The position numbers and the translations under genes were made by a program. 64,000 bases of DNA from NCBI RefSeq assembly GCF_014332515.1, contig NZ_VFSD01000002.1:310001-374000 (forward strand). Direction: 5' to 3'. A model generated the notes under the pieces. The model saw only the letters and a program-made list of their open reading frames with translations, ran no database searches and was not told the origin of the DNA. The DNA is from Pontibacter beigongshangensis. GTDB lineage: Bacteria > Bacteroidota > Bacteroidia > Cytophagales > Hymenobacteraceae. Shown piece after piece: positions 51,169 to 59,220 of this stretch. Numbering within the stretch: position 1 is the first letter of the stretch; every line of letters starts with the position of its first letter.

Positions 51169-52710
51169 ATGAAGCCATTTTTACACCTGTTCGACTTCAG
51201 CAACAAAGTCGATTATAAAATTGAGGTATTGGCTGGCCTTACAGTGGCCATGACCATGATTCCGGAGTCGCTGTCGTTTGCCATTTTAGCGGGCTTTCCG
51301 CCTTTAGCAGGCCTGTATGCGGCCTTTATCATGGGTTTGGTTACGGCGGTGCTGGGTGGCAGGCCAGGCATGGTATCGGGTGGGGCTGGTGCAACCGCCG
51401 TGGTGCTCATTGCCCTGATGCAGTCGCATGGGCTGGAGTATGTGTTTGCCGCAGTGGCCCTGGCCGGCATTTTACAGATTCTGGTGGGCCTGTTCAAGCT
51501 GGGCAAGTTTATCCGGCTGGTGCCGCAGCCTGTTATGTTCGGTTTCGTGAACGGTTTGGCCGTTATCATTTTTATGTCGCAGATCGAGCAGTTCAAAACT
51601 GTGGTAAACGGAGAGAGTACCTGGCTTACGGGCAGCGCCTTATACATTATGGCCGGACTGGTGGCCCTTACTATCGCCATTATCATATTGCTGCCTAAAA
51701 TTACGCAGGCTGTGCCGCCATCTCTGGTTGCCATTGTGGTAGTGTTCGGCATTGTGTTCGGCTTCGGCATAGACACCAAAGTAGTAAAAGACATTGCCTC
51801 GGTGAGCGGCGGCCTACCGCCATTCCATATGCCGGACGTGCCGTTTAGCCTGGAGATGCTGCAGGTAATATTCCCTTATGCCCTGATTATGGCCGGTGTG
51901 GGCCTTACAGAAAGTTTGCTTACGATAAACCTGGTCGATGAAATTACCGGTACCCGTGGCAATGGCAACAGAGAGTGCGTGGCCCAGGGCAGCGCCAACC
52001 TGCTGAACGGCTTCTTCTTTGGCATGGGCGGCTGCGCCATGATTGCCCAAACCCTGGTAAACCTATCGGCAGGTGCCAGGGCACGATTGGCAGCTATTGT
52101 GGCTGCTTTCACCATTCTTATCATTATTCTGATAGGAGCCCCGGTAATTGAACAGGTACCTATGGCTGCCTTAGTAGGCGTTATGATTATGGTGGCCATC
52201 GGGACGTTTGAGTGGATCAGCTTTAAGATTATAAACAAAATGCCCCGGCACGATGTGTTTGTAGGCATACTGGTGGCCGTAATTACGGTTTGGCTGCACA
52301 ACCTGGCGCTGGCCGTGCTCATAGGGGTTATTATTGCGGCCCTGGTGTTTGCCTGGGAAAGCGCCAAGCGCATCAGGGCCCGGAAATATACCGATGCCAG
52401 CGGCGTGAAGCATTACGAAATGTACGGCCCTTTGTTCTTCGGTTCGGTTGCCACGTTTACCGAGAAGTTTGATGTGCAGAACGATCCGGAAGAAGTCATT
52501 ATCGATTTTAAGGAAAGCCGGGTGGCCGACATGTCGGGCATAGAGGCGCTGAACAAGCTGACGGAGCGTTACCACAAAGCAGGCAAAAAACTGCAACTCA
52601 AGCACCTGAGCCCCGATTGCCTGGTGCTGCTCAAAAATGCCGATGCAGTAATTGCCGTGAATATCCTGGAAGATCCCACCTACCATGTGGCCTCAGACAA
52701 GATGGAGTAG
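51169..52710 (+). CDS. SulP-family inorganic anion transporter with STAS domain
   Basis: A 513-aa inner-membrane protein with about 10-12 helices. SulP signatures: TVAMTMIPESLSFAILAGFPPLAGLYAAF near the start, then TGTRGNGNRECVAQGSANL and the Gly-rich stretch FGMGGCAMIAQTLVNLSAGARARL. A cytosolic STAS domain ends it (about 415-500: EVIIDFKESRVADMSGIEALNKL). Members carry sulfate, bicarbonate or other anions by symport; the ion is not set by sequence. It has its own strong terminator. Confidence 0.92.
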   Translation: MKPFLHLFDFSNKVDYKIEVLAGLTVAMTMIPESLSFAILAGFPPLAGLYAAFIMGLVTAVLGGRPGMVSGGAGATAVVLIALMQSHGLEYVFAAVALAGILQILVGLFKLGKFIRLVPQPVMFGFVNGLAVIIFMSQIEQFKTVVNGESTWLTGSALYIMAGLVALTIAIIILLPKITQAVPPSLVAIVVVFGIVFGFGIDTKVVKDIASVSGGLPPFHMPDVPFSLEMLQVIFPYALIMAGVGLTESLLTINLVDEITGTRGNGNRECVAQGSANLLNGFFFGMGGCAMIAQTLVNLSAGARARLAAIVAAFTILIIILIGAPVIEQVPMAALVGVMIMVAIGTFEWISFKIINKMPRHDVFVGILVAVITVWLHNLALAVLIGVIIAALVFAWESAKRIRARKYTDASGVKHYEMYGPLFFGSVATFTEKFDVQNDPEEVIIDFKESRVADMSGIEALNKLTERYHKAGKKLQLKHLSPDCLVLLKNADAVIAVNILEDPTYHVASDKME

Positions 52711-52827
52711 TGCTTCGCCAAATTAAAAATTATGGCAGATATGTTCTCTGGCAGATTTTTAAATATTGAACCTCTTTAAAAATAGAATTGGAGGAGTGAC
52801 AGGCTTTTTAGTTAAGAATTAAGAGGA

Positions 52828-52872
52828 GCAGCACCAGAAGCAAAAAGGCTATTGGTGCTGCTTTTTTTTTTT
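52828..52872 (+). terminator. Intrinsic terminator of the SulP gene
   Basis: GCAGCACCA (52828-52836) pairs with TGGTGCTGC (52853-52861), followed by eleven T. Confidence 0.9.
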
Positions 52873-52963
52873 GTCCGAATCAGAATTTAAAGATGAGCAG
52901 AATAAGCAGCCCGTAAGGCAGAAAATGTTCCCTCTTCAAATTAGCACATCAGCCCATTAATTA

Positions 52964-52994
52964 AATTATTCTTATGAAAATGCCCCTCCGGAGC
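52964..52994 (-). repeat. CCTCCGGAGG element, copy 17
   Basis: AATTATTCTTATGAAAATG then CCCCTCCGGAGC, in sense orientation for the acetylesterase gene ending at 53049. Confidence 0.8.
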
Positions 52995-53048
52995 GTTCCG
53001 CAACTGCTACACTACAGCCATCCATTTCTAATTTTGAATTTCTAATTT

Positions 53049-53873
53049 TTAATTCTTCAGAAGGTACCTGTTCAGGCGCAGCTCTTTCTTTTCTCTGATG
53101 CCTTGCGCTACCGCTTCTGCATTTACTCTAGCTCCTGCCTCTATGGTATGGGTGTGGTCTTTGGTGTTGAAGTAGGTGCTTCTTACTTTTGCCTCGCCTT
53201 CTCTTTCGTAGCGATCTGCAATAATCCTGTTCAGGTCTATGAACGTGACGCCCTCCTGGGCGGCCGCTTCGGCGCCCCACTTGCCGTAGCTGTCGGCGTT
53301 GCGGTTGGCCCTGCCGTCGGCCCACTGGTTGCGGGGTACCGGCGACAGCACGACCGGTATGGCTCCTTTGGCTTTGGTGTCTTTTATAAACTCGCGGAGG
53401 TACCAGCCATACGAGTGCACCACTTCGTGCTTTTTGGTGATCAGGTTCTCGATTTCCTCGGTGTCGTCGGAGTTGTTTTTAAGGGTGCCACGGGCGCGGA
53501 GGGTATCGTTTACGGGGCTGCTGTCGTTGTGCCCGAACTGCATGAGCACATAATCGCCGGGCTGTAGCCTGGCCAGCACCTTGTCCCAGTGCCCGTAGGT
53601 ACGGAAGGTGCGGCTACTGGTACCGCCCAGCGCATGGTTCTCTATCGACACTTTGGTGGTATCGAAGTGGGCATCTAAAAAGTTGCCCCAGCCCCACAGG
53701 CCGCCATCGCCTTTGCCTTTTCCGTTCTTAACAGTAGAGTCACCAATCAGAAAGACGGTGGGTTTTGCCTGGTCATTCTTTCTCACTACCGCACAAGAGG
53801 CGCCTGCCAGCAATATGCTCAGGAGTAATAAATAGGCTCGTGCTGATTTTCTGAAGAGTAGTATTGATTTCAT
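53049..53873 (-). CDS. Rhamnogalacturonan-acetylesterase-like SGNH esterase, copy 1
   Basis: A 274-aa protein with a signal peptide (a lipobox-like AGASC is near residue 27). SGNH blocks: FLIGDSTVKN (Ser46), ENHALGGTSSRTF, MQFGHNDSSP and the C-terminal DHTHTIEAGARVNA with the catalytic Asp-x-x-His. It deacetylates pectic rhamnogalacturonan in characterised relatives. It is 577 bp downstream of a paralogue (54451-55242) on the same strand. Confidence 0.85.
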   Translation of the reverse strand: MKSILLFRKSARAYLLLLSILLAGASCAVVRKNDQAKPTVFLIGDSTVKNGKGKGDGGLWGWGNFLDAHFDTTKVSIENHALGGTSSRTFRTYGHWDKVLARLQPGDYVLMQFGHNDSSPVNDTLRARGTLKNNSDDTEEIENLITKKHEVVHSYGWYLREFIKDTKAKGAIPVVLSPVPRNQWADGRANRNADSYGKWGAEAAAQEGVTFIDLNRIIADRYEREGEAKVRSTYFNTKDHTHTIEAGARVNAEAVAQGIREKKELRLNRYLLKN

Positions 53874-53932
53874 TGTATTGGTTAAGAGTTACATTTATGA
53901 GTGAAGAGCAGCAGCATCAGGAACAGTCGGGC

Positions 53933-53964
53933 GTCAGGAGGGCTGTTTTCATTAGATTAATTTT
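53933..53964 (+). repeat. CCTCCGGAGG element, copy 18 (degenerate)
   Basis: GTCAGGAGGGCTG then TTTTCATTAGATTAATTTT, just upstream of the first acetylesterase start; not at a gene end. Confidence 0.6.
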
Positions 53965-54205
53965 AGAGCATTCTGCACATTCCTGCATTCTGTAAATTCT
54001 GATTCAGATGATAAAGTATTCTAACCCATTTGTGCGGTAGCAAATAGCTTCTTATTTCTACTTGCACCACCTCCTTTCTGCCATCCCACTTGGAATTTTT
54101 AGGCAAAAGCCATAAGCAACGGCTACAGGCAAAGAAGTCTAAGTTAGCATAATCTCTGGTAGAGCTGTGACAGCTGCGGGATGATATTTCATTGCCCGTG
54201 TCTTT

Positions 54206-54233
54206 GTTCTTTTTGTCTTGATACAAAAAGAAC
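54206..54233. repeat. 11-bp perfect hairpin GTTCTTTTTGT/ACAAAAAGAAC
   Basis: Arms 54206-54216 and 54223-54233 with a CTTGAT loop. A partner with only one arm exists at 16091-16101 in inverted orientation. Confidence 0.75.
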
Positions 54234-54366
54234 CAAAAAAATCAAGACGATTTTGAACTCGCTGAACGCTCAAACAAAAAATCGTCAGTCGGTGCACTTG
54301 GCAACCTTATCTGCCTTGTCGCTACCTGCCGCAATACCTTTCTTTAGGGTAACTACCGCATTGAGG

Positions 54367-54397
54367 AATTATTCTAATCGTTTGCCCCTCCGGAGGG
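54367..54397 (-). repeat. CCTCCGGAGG element, copy 19
   Basis: AATTATTCTAATCGTTTG then CCCCTCCGGAGGG and CTGCTGCTCCTG, in sense orientation for the second acetylesterase gene. Confidence 0.85.
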
Positions 54398-54450
54398 TTC
54401 TGCTGCTCCTGATGCTGCTCCCTCCATTTCTAATTTTGAATTTTTAATTT

Positions 54451-55242
54451 CTAATTCTTCAAAAAGTACTTGTTCAGCCCCAGTTTCCTGTGCTGCTTTA
54501 TACCTTCCGCAACAGAAGCTGCGTTTATGCGGGCACCTGCTACATCGGTGTGTGTATGGTCTTTAGGAAAATATTTCTTCACCTGGTCCGGCCCCCAGGC
54601 ATCGTACTTGTCGGCAGTGATCTGGTTGAGGTCTATAAAATAGGCTCCTTCCTGCTCGGCTATTTCTCTGGCCCATTTTCCGAAGGTGTCGGTGGCGCGG
54701 ATCACTTTGCCGTCTTTCCACTGGTTGCGGGGAATCATGGAGGCGATGATGGGAGTTGCCCCTTTGGCTTTGGCATCGTGCACGAACTTGCGGAGGTACC
54801 AGCCATAGGTGTGCACGGTTTCGAGCTGGCCGTCTTTCCAGGTAAGTTCTTTTGTTTCGTCGCCAATGCCTCGTAGCACGCCTCTGTAACCTGCCCGCGT
54901 AGTGTCTGGCTCGCTGCCTTCGTTGTGGCCAAACTGCATGATCACGTAATCGCCTGGCTTGAGCGTGGAAAGCACTTTGTTCCAGCGGCCTTCTTTAATG
55001 AAGGTGCGGGTGCTGCGGCCGGCCATGGCCTGGTTGCTTACGGCCAGCTTGGTACTGTCGAAATGCGCTGCGATATAAGACCCCCAGCCGCCTGCTCCTT
55101 CGCCAGTGTTGCGCACGGTAGAGTCGCCTATTATATAGAGCGTTGGTTTCTCGGTTGATTTGTTGCCGGTTCCTACGGCACAGGCTGCACATACCAGAAC
55201 CAGCGAAAGAAAAGCGTAAAAAGAGTTTTTCTGATTAATCAT
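54451..55242 (-). CDS. Rhamnogalacturonan-acetylesterase-like SGNH esterase, copy 2
   Basis: A 263-aa protein from ATG 55242 (an upstream ATG at 55272 adds 10 residues before the signal sequence). Signal peptide about 1-21. SGNH blocks: YIIGDSTVRN (Ser41), SNQAMAGRSTRTF, MQFGHNEGSEPD and the C-terminal DHTHTDVAGARINA. It starts 32 bp after the GH2 gene on the same strand, so the two should form one operon. Its last residues (LNKYFLKN) and the 3' flank match copy 1 (LNRYLLKN), so the duplication included the flank. Confidence 0.85.
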   Translation of the reverse strand: MINQKNSFYAFLSLVLVCAACAVGTGNKSTEKPTLYIIGDSTVRNTGEGAGGWGSYIAAHFDSTKLAVSNQAMAGRSTRTFIKEGRWNKVLSTLKPGDYVIMQFGHNEGSEPDTTRAGYRGVLRGIGDETKELTWKDGQLETVHTYGWYLRKFVHDAKAKGATPIIASMIPRNQWKDGKVIRATDTFGKWAREIAEQEGAYFIDLNQITADKYDAWGPDQVKKYFPKDHTHTDVAGARINAASVAEGIKQHRKLGLNKYFLKN

Positions 55243-55274
55243 ACCATGCTTATTTGAGTAAAACAACAGCAAAC

Positions 55275-57620
55275 TTACGGCTTAACGGCCACGCTTACTG
55301 TGCCGGCGGTTAGGCCATCGGCAGTGGCTGTTATGGTCATTTTGCCTCCTGGCTTACTGGCTTTGATAATAGCCACACTTTTGCCCCGGTAGGCTCTGCG
55401 CTCCGATGCCTGGTATGGTTCATGGCTCAGGATGTTGCCATTATCCACGGCTGTTATTACGCCCGGGCCTGAGATATCGAACTTCACCATTTTATCGGCA
55501 TTGGGGCATACCACGCCATTGGCATCTACCACGGTGGCGGTGATAAAGGTAACATCGTCCCAGTTGTGGCTGATGGTTGGTTTGGTGGCGCTCAGCACAA
55601 GGTGGGCAGGAGCCCCGGCCGAGGTAAACGATTCCGAGGCCGCTTCTTTTCCTTTGTTTCTGCCTACTGCTTTAATGGTGCCTTCCTCAAAGGTCACATC
55701 CCATTCGCAGGGCGAATCGTTGGCTGGCTTGGGTTTGGTGCCCAGCGATTTGCCGTTCAGAAACAGTTCCACCTCCTCGCAGTTGCTGTATACCTGCACC
55801 CTGGCGTTGTCGTAGGTGTCGAAATCGATGGGAGTCCAGTCGGCTACCCAGTCACCGGCTCCGGCATTGTCTGATTTGCGCACGATGTGCACCACCGGCT
55901 CCTCCGACCACCAGCTGTGCCGCTGCAGCCCCTGCTGCTTCCAGTTGCCTACACGGTCGAAGAGGCCCGAATTATTGGTTGTTTCCGGCCAATTGGCCTC
56001 GCCCAGGTAATCGAAACCGGTCCATAGAAACTGGCCAGCCATATAAGGTTTGTCGCGGAGCACCAGCCACTGCTCCAGCACGTGCGCATTTTCTGTTCCG
56101 AGCACTTTCCAGTGGGGGTTGGCTTCGTGCGCCGCCACCAGCTCCGCCTCGCGGTAGTTCTGGCCTACCACATCCATCATTTCTGCGAACCCGTTGGTGT
56201 ACACTTTGGAGCTGTTTGGCCTGAAAAGGCCCATGGTAACCGGCCGTGTAGGGTCCAGGCGGTGCAGGAGGTCCTGCTGGTCTTTGTATTTCTTAAAGCC
56301 TTCGGGGCTGTCGAGGTTATCGCGGATTTCGTTGCCCACGCTGTAAATAACCACAGACGGATGGTTACGGTCGCGAAGAGCCAGGTCGCGGGTGTCTTTT
56401 TCCCACCACTCCGTAAAGTGCAGGTTGTAGCCTTTCTCCCCGTGGTTTTTGGCGGCCGTCCAGGTATCAAATGTTTCGTTCATCACCAGAAATCCCAAGC
56501 GGTCGCAAAGGTCCAGAAACTCGGGTGCGAAAGGGTTATGCCCTACCCGGATGCCGTTTACGCCTGCTTCTTTTAATAACTTAAACCGCTGCTCCCATAC
56601 GCCCAGGGGCACCGCCGCCCCCACAGCGCCACCATCGTGGTGCAGGCAAACGCCTTTTATTTTCAGGTTCTCGCCGTTCAGCCAGAACCCGGTAGCGGCT
56701 TCGAACCGGGCCTCTCGTATACCGAAGGTTGTTATCTGCTCGTCTACCACCGTTTTCCCGGATTTTACGCGGGTAAGGGCCTGGTATACATTTGGCTGCT
56801 CCACCCCCCAAAGCTTCGGATTGCTGAGCTCGAGCTGCTGCTCTACATCGATTATTTTGCCGGCCGGTGCTGTTTGTTTTGTCTCGGTTTTTTGCACCTC
56901 TTTGCCAGATGGGTCCAAGATGGTGGTTTCGAGGCTATACTCCCCGCTGGCAGCAGACTGGTTGTTTACTTGCGCCTTCAGGTTAACGGAAGCTTTCTGG
57001 GCAGTGGCGACGGGCGTAGTTACAAAAACACTCCATTTAACCAGGTGCACCGGATTTACCGACACCAACCGCACATGGCGGTATAGGCCCGCTCCTGTGT
57101 AGTAGCGCGAGGCGGGTTGTATGCTGTTATCGGCCCGCACGGCAATTACGTTTGTTTTGCCTTTGCCGAAGTTAAGGTGTTTGGTGAGTTCATAGCCAAA
57201 GCTGATGTAGCCAAAAGGCCGTTTGCCCAGGTGCACACCATTTATCCAGACATCGCTGTTGGCCATAACGCCATCAAACTCTATAAAATGCAGCTTCCTG
57301 GCATCTGCATCGGTTAGGGTAAAGGCTTTGCGGTACCAGCCTATGCCGGCCGGCAGGTACCCTCCGCCACGCCCGGTGGGGTTGTTGCGGTCGTAGGGTC
57401 CTTCTATGCTCCAGTCGTGCGGCACGTCCAATTTCCGCCAGCCGGCATCGTCGAAGGCTACTTTTTCGGCTCCGGCGGCGTCTGCTTTCAGAAATTTCCA
57501 GTCTTTATCGAACGAGGTTATTTTCCGGGCGTCGGCCTGCGCCAAAACCGTACTATGTGTTCCCGCCCAGCAGATAAAGCCCAACAGGAAGAGGTATACC
57601 AAAGGAGCGATTTTCATCAT
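55275..57620 (-). CDS. GH2-family glycoside hydrolase (beta-galactosidase-like)
   Basis: A 781-aa secreted enzyme: signal peptide (about 1-29), sugar-binding domain (about 35-190), Ig-like domain (about 195-300), TIM barrel (about 305-600) and C-terminal beta domains (about 605-781, DUF4982-like then Ig-like). The acid/base is Glu431 (YSVGNEIRDN) and the nucleophile Glu510 (VLGTENAHV). It likely cleaves beta-galactosides or related side chains of pectin, together with the acetylesterase that follows it by 32 bp. The precise sugar is not set by sequence. Confidence 0.9.
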   Translation of the reverse strand: MMKIAPLVYLFLLGFICWAGTHSTVLAQADARKITSFDKDWKFLKADAAGAEKVAFDDAGWRKLDVPHDWSIEGPYDRNNPTGRGGGYLPAGIGWYRKAFTLTDADARKLHFIEFDGVMANSDVWINGVHLGKRPFGYISFGYELTKHLNFGKGKTNVIAVRADNSIQPASRYYTGAGLYRHVRLVSVNPVHLVKWSVFVTTPVATAQKASVNLKAQVNNQSAASGEYSLETTILDPSGKEVQKTETKQTAPAGKIIDVEQQLELSNPKLWGVEQPNVYQALTRVKSGKTVVDEQITTFGIREARFEAATGFWLNGENLKIKGVCLHHDGGAVGAAVPLGVWEQRFKLLKEAGVNGIRVGHNPFAPEFLDLCDRLGFLVMNETFDTWTAAKNHGEKGYNLHFTEWWEKDTRDLALRDRNHPSVVIYSVGNEIRDNLDSPEGFKKYKDQQDLLHRLDPTRPVTMGLFRPNSSKVYTNGFAEMMDVVGQNYREAELVAAHEANPHWKVLGTENAHVLEQWLVLRDKPYMAGQFLWTGFDYLGEANWPETTNNSGLFDRVGNWKQQGLQRHSWWSEEPVVHIVRKSDNAGAGDWVADWTPIDFDTYDNARVQVYSNCEEVELFLNGKSLGTKPKPANDSPCEWDVTFEEGTIKAVGRNKGKEAASESFTSAGAPAHLVLSATKPTISHNWDDVTFITATVVDANGVVCPNADKMVKFDISGPGVITAVDNGNILSHEPYQASERRAYRGKSVAIIKASKPGGKMTITATADGLTAGTVSVAVKP

Positions 57621-57752
57621 GCTATTTATTTAAAGTGATTTTGTTTCTGTACAATTATTCGAGTGCCTAACATATTTCGGGGGAGCATTATATATGAATG
57701 TAAAAAACTTATGCCGCAAGTTTAGCGAAGCGTAAATGTGATTTAGTATGAT

Positions 57753-57803
57753 GGCAAGTTTTCAACTTGCGCAAACCACCATTTCGCAAGTTGAAAACTT
57801 GCC
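57753..57803. repeat. Perfect 19-bp inverted repeat
   Basis: GGCAAGTTTTCAACTTGCG (57753-57771) and its exact complement at 57785-57803, with a 13-nt loop. The flanks also pair loosely (TTTAGCGAAGCG on the left, TTAGGCGCAGCC on the opposite strand at right), extending the palindromic unit. Confidence 0.85.
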
Positions 57804-57893
57804 TCATTTTTCCCACTAGTTACGGCTGCGCCTAAACTAGCGGTATGGAGAGATACATTAATAAATTCATTCCACTTTTATTCTATGCGCTCC

Positions 57894-57925
57894 AATTATT
57901 CCAATGAAAATGCCCCTCCGGAGGC
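57894..57925 (-). repeat. CCTCCGGAGG element, copy 20
   Basis: AATTATTCCAATGAAAATG then CCCCTCCGGAGGC, the far end of composite C5, sense for the aldo/keto reductase gene. Confidence 0.85.
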
Positions 57926-58096
57926 TCCGCTGCCCCTGCTGCTTCCTAAAAAGGACACAAGACGCAGGACATAAGACTTTCTAAGTGAATGGTTGCTCGT
58001 TGTTTAGGCCTGCTCAGAAGATTCATCTCCAAATCTTCACATCTCCAAATTTTCAAATTTAAGAATTAGCACATCAGCACATTAATTTCTTCGGTT

Positions 58097-59086
58097 TCAA
58101 CCCAGGATGCTGTTAATGGCCTCCAGTTCTTCGCTGCTGAAGTTGGTATTCTCCAGCGCCTTTAAGGAGTCGGTGATCTGCTCGGGTTTGCTGGCGCCGA
58201 TCAGGACAGAGGTAATGCGCGGATCTTTGAGGATCCAGGCAAGGGCCATGTGGGCCAGCTTTTGCCCCCGCTGCTGCGCTATGTCGTTTAGTCTGGTTAT
58301 GGTTTCGAGTTTTTCGGGAGTCAGGTGGCTCTCTTTCAGGAAAACGCCGCTCGTGGCTACCCTCGAATCGGTGGGAATGCCCTTCAGGTACTTATCAGTG
58401 AGGAGGCCCTGGGCAAGCGGCGAAAACGGAATGCAACCCACGCCTTTGTTAGCGAGCAGGTCCAGCAGATCTTCTTCCACCCATCTTTCGAACATGGAAT
58501 ATTTGGGCTGGTGGATCAGGCAGGGGGTACCTAGCCGGTTCAGGATTTCGATCGCGCTGGCCGCCTCTGCTGGTTTATAATTAGAGATGCCCACATACAG
58601 CGCCTTGCCCTGCCGCACCATCAGGTCGAGGGCCGTCATGGTTTCTTCGAGGGGCGTATCGGGGTCCGGGCGGTGGTGGTAGAAGATATCCACGTAGTCC
58701 AGCCTCATTCTTTTCAGGCTTTGGTCGAGGCTGGAGATAAGGTATTTCTTGGAGCCCCAGTCGCCGTAGGGTCCCTCCCACATGGTATAGCCGGCTTTGG
58801 ACGAGATGATCATTTCGTCGCGGTAGCCCCTGAAGTCGAGGTGCAGTATTCTGCCAAAGTTCTCTTCGGCCGAGCCTGGTGGCGGGCCGTAGTTGTTAGC
58901 CAGGTCGAAATGCGTGATGCCGCTGTCGAAGGCGGTTTTGATCAGGTCGCGGCTGTTCTCAAAATTATTGACATACCCGAAGTTATGCCATAAGCCCAGC
59001 GACATGGCCGGCAGCAGCAGGCCGCTGTTGCCGCAGCGCCGGTACTGCATGGCCTGGTACCGGGTTTCGGATGGTTTATGTGCCAT
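58097..59086 (-). CDS. Aldo/keto reductase (YghZ-like)
   Basis: A 329-aa NADPH-dependent TIM-barrel oxidoreductase. The catalytic tetrad appears as Asp in THFDLANNYGPPPGSAE, Tyr in the same stretch, Lys in IISSKAGY and His in DIFYHHRPD. The GYTMWEGPYGDWGSKKYL loop is typical of the YghZ / L-glyceraldehyde-3-phosphate reductase subgroup. It may reduce a sugar-derived aldehyde. A LacI-type operator candidate lies 109 bp upstream of its start, next to the lacI gene, so it is a likely target of that regulator. Confidence 0.88.
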   Translation of the reverse strand: MAHKPSETRYQAMQYRRCGNSGLLLPAMSLGLWHNFGYVNNFENSRDLIKTAFDSGITHFDLANNYGPPPGSAEENFGRILHLDFRGYRDEMIISSKAGYTMWEGPYGDWGSKKYLISSLDQSLKRMRLDYVDIFYHHRPDPDTPLEETMTALDLMVRQGKALYVGISNYKPAEAASAIEILNRLGTPCLIHQPKYSMFERWVEEDLLDLLANKGVGCIPFSPLAQGLLTDKYLKGIPTDSRVATSGVFLKESHLTPEKLETITRLNDIAQQRGQKLAHMALAWILKDPRITSVLIGASKPEQITDSLKALENTNFSSEELEAINSILG

Positions 59087-59194
59087 AGTTCTTCAAATAA
59101 TTAGTAGGCAGCCAATTTACAAGCCTGCAGCGATATTACCACACATGCCTGCCAGTTTCCTGATTCCGCAGCGCAGGCCTATGCAATAGGCCTA

Positions 59195-59208
59195 TGCAAT
59201 CGATTACG
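59195..59208. promoter_or_regulatory. LacI-type operator candidate upstream of the aldo/keto reductase gene
   Basis: TGCAATCGATTACG fits the TGnAAnCGnTTnC pattern bound by LacI/CcpA-type regulators. It shares all but one of its 14 bases with the second site at 60669. It is 13 bp past the lacI stop. Confidence 0.6.
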
Positions 59209-59220
59209 CAAACTCAGGCC

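Larger units (their letters stand above)
52711..53048. other. 338-bp region with the SulP terminator and a partial composite repeat
   Basis: After the terminator, 52935-52960 has the TTCAAATTAGCACATCAGCC module next to CCTCCGGAGG copy 17 (52964-52994). Then AATTTTGAATTTCTAATTTT runs into the stop of the acetylesterase gene. Confidence 0.65.
53874..54450. other. 577-bp region between the two acetylesterase genes, dense in repeats
   Basis: It contains repeat copies 18 and 19, the 54206-54233 hairpin, CATTTGTGCGGTAGCAAA (54027-54044) and AACTCGCTGAACGCTCA (54256-54272) shared with 16.0 kb, and an AT run TTTCTAATTTTGAATTTTTA near 54426. No gene is supported. Confidence 0.65.
57621..58096. other. 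476-bp region: a perfect 19-bp inverted repeat and composite 3' repeat, copy C5
   Basis: Upstream of the GH2 gene is the 57753-57803 palindrome. From 57894 to 58090 come CCTCCGGAGG copy 20, AGGACACAAGACGCAGGAC, TCTCCAAATCTTCACATCTC, CAAATTTTCAAATTTAAG and ATTAGCACATCAGCACATTA, ending at the stop of the aldo/keto reductase gene. Confidence 0.7.

Noticed and set aside
53874-54450. Possible riboswitch or RNA gene between the two acetylesterases
   Set aside because: All structured parts are explained by dispersed repeat modules found elsewhere.
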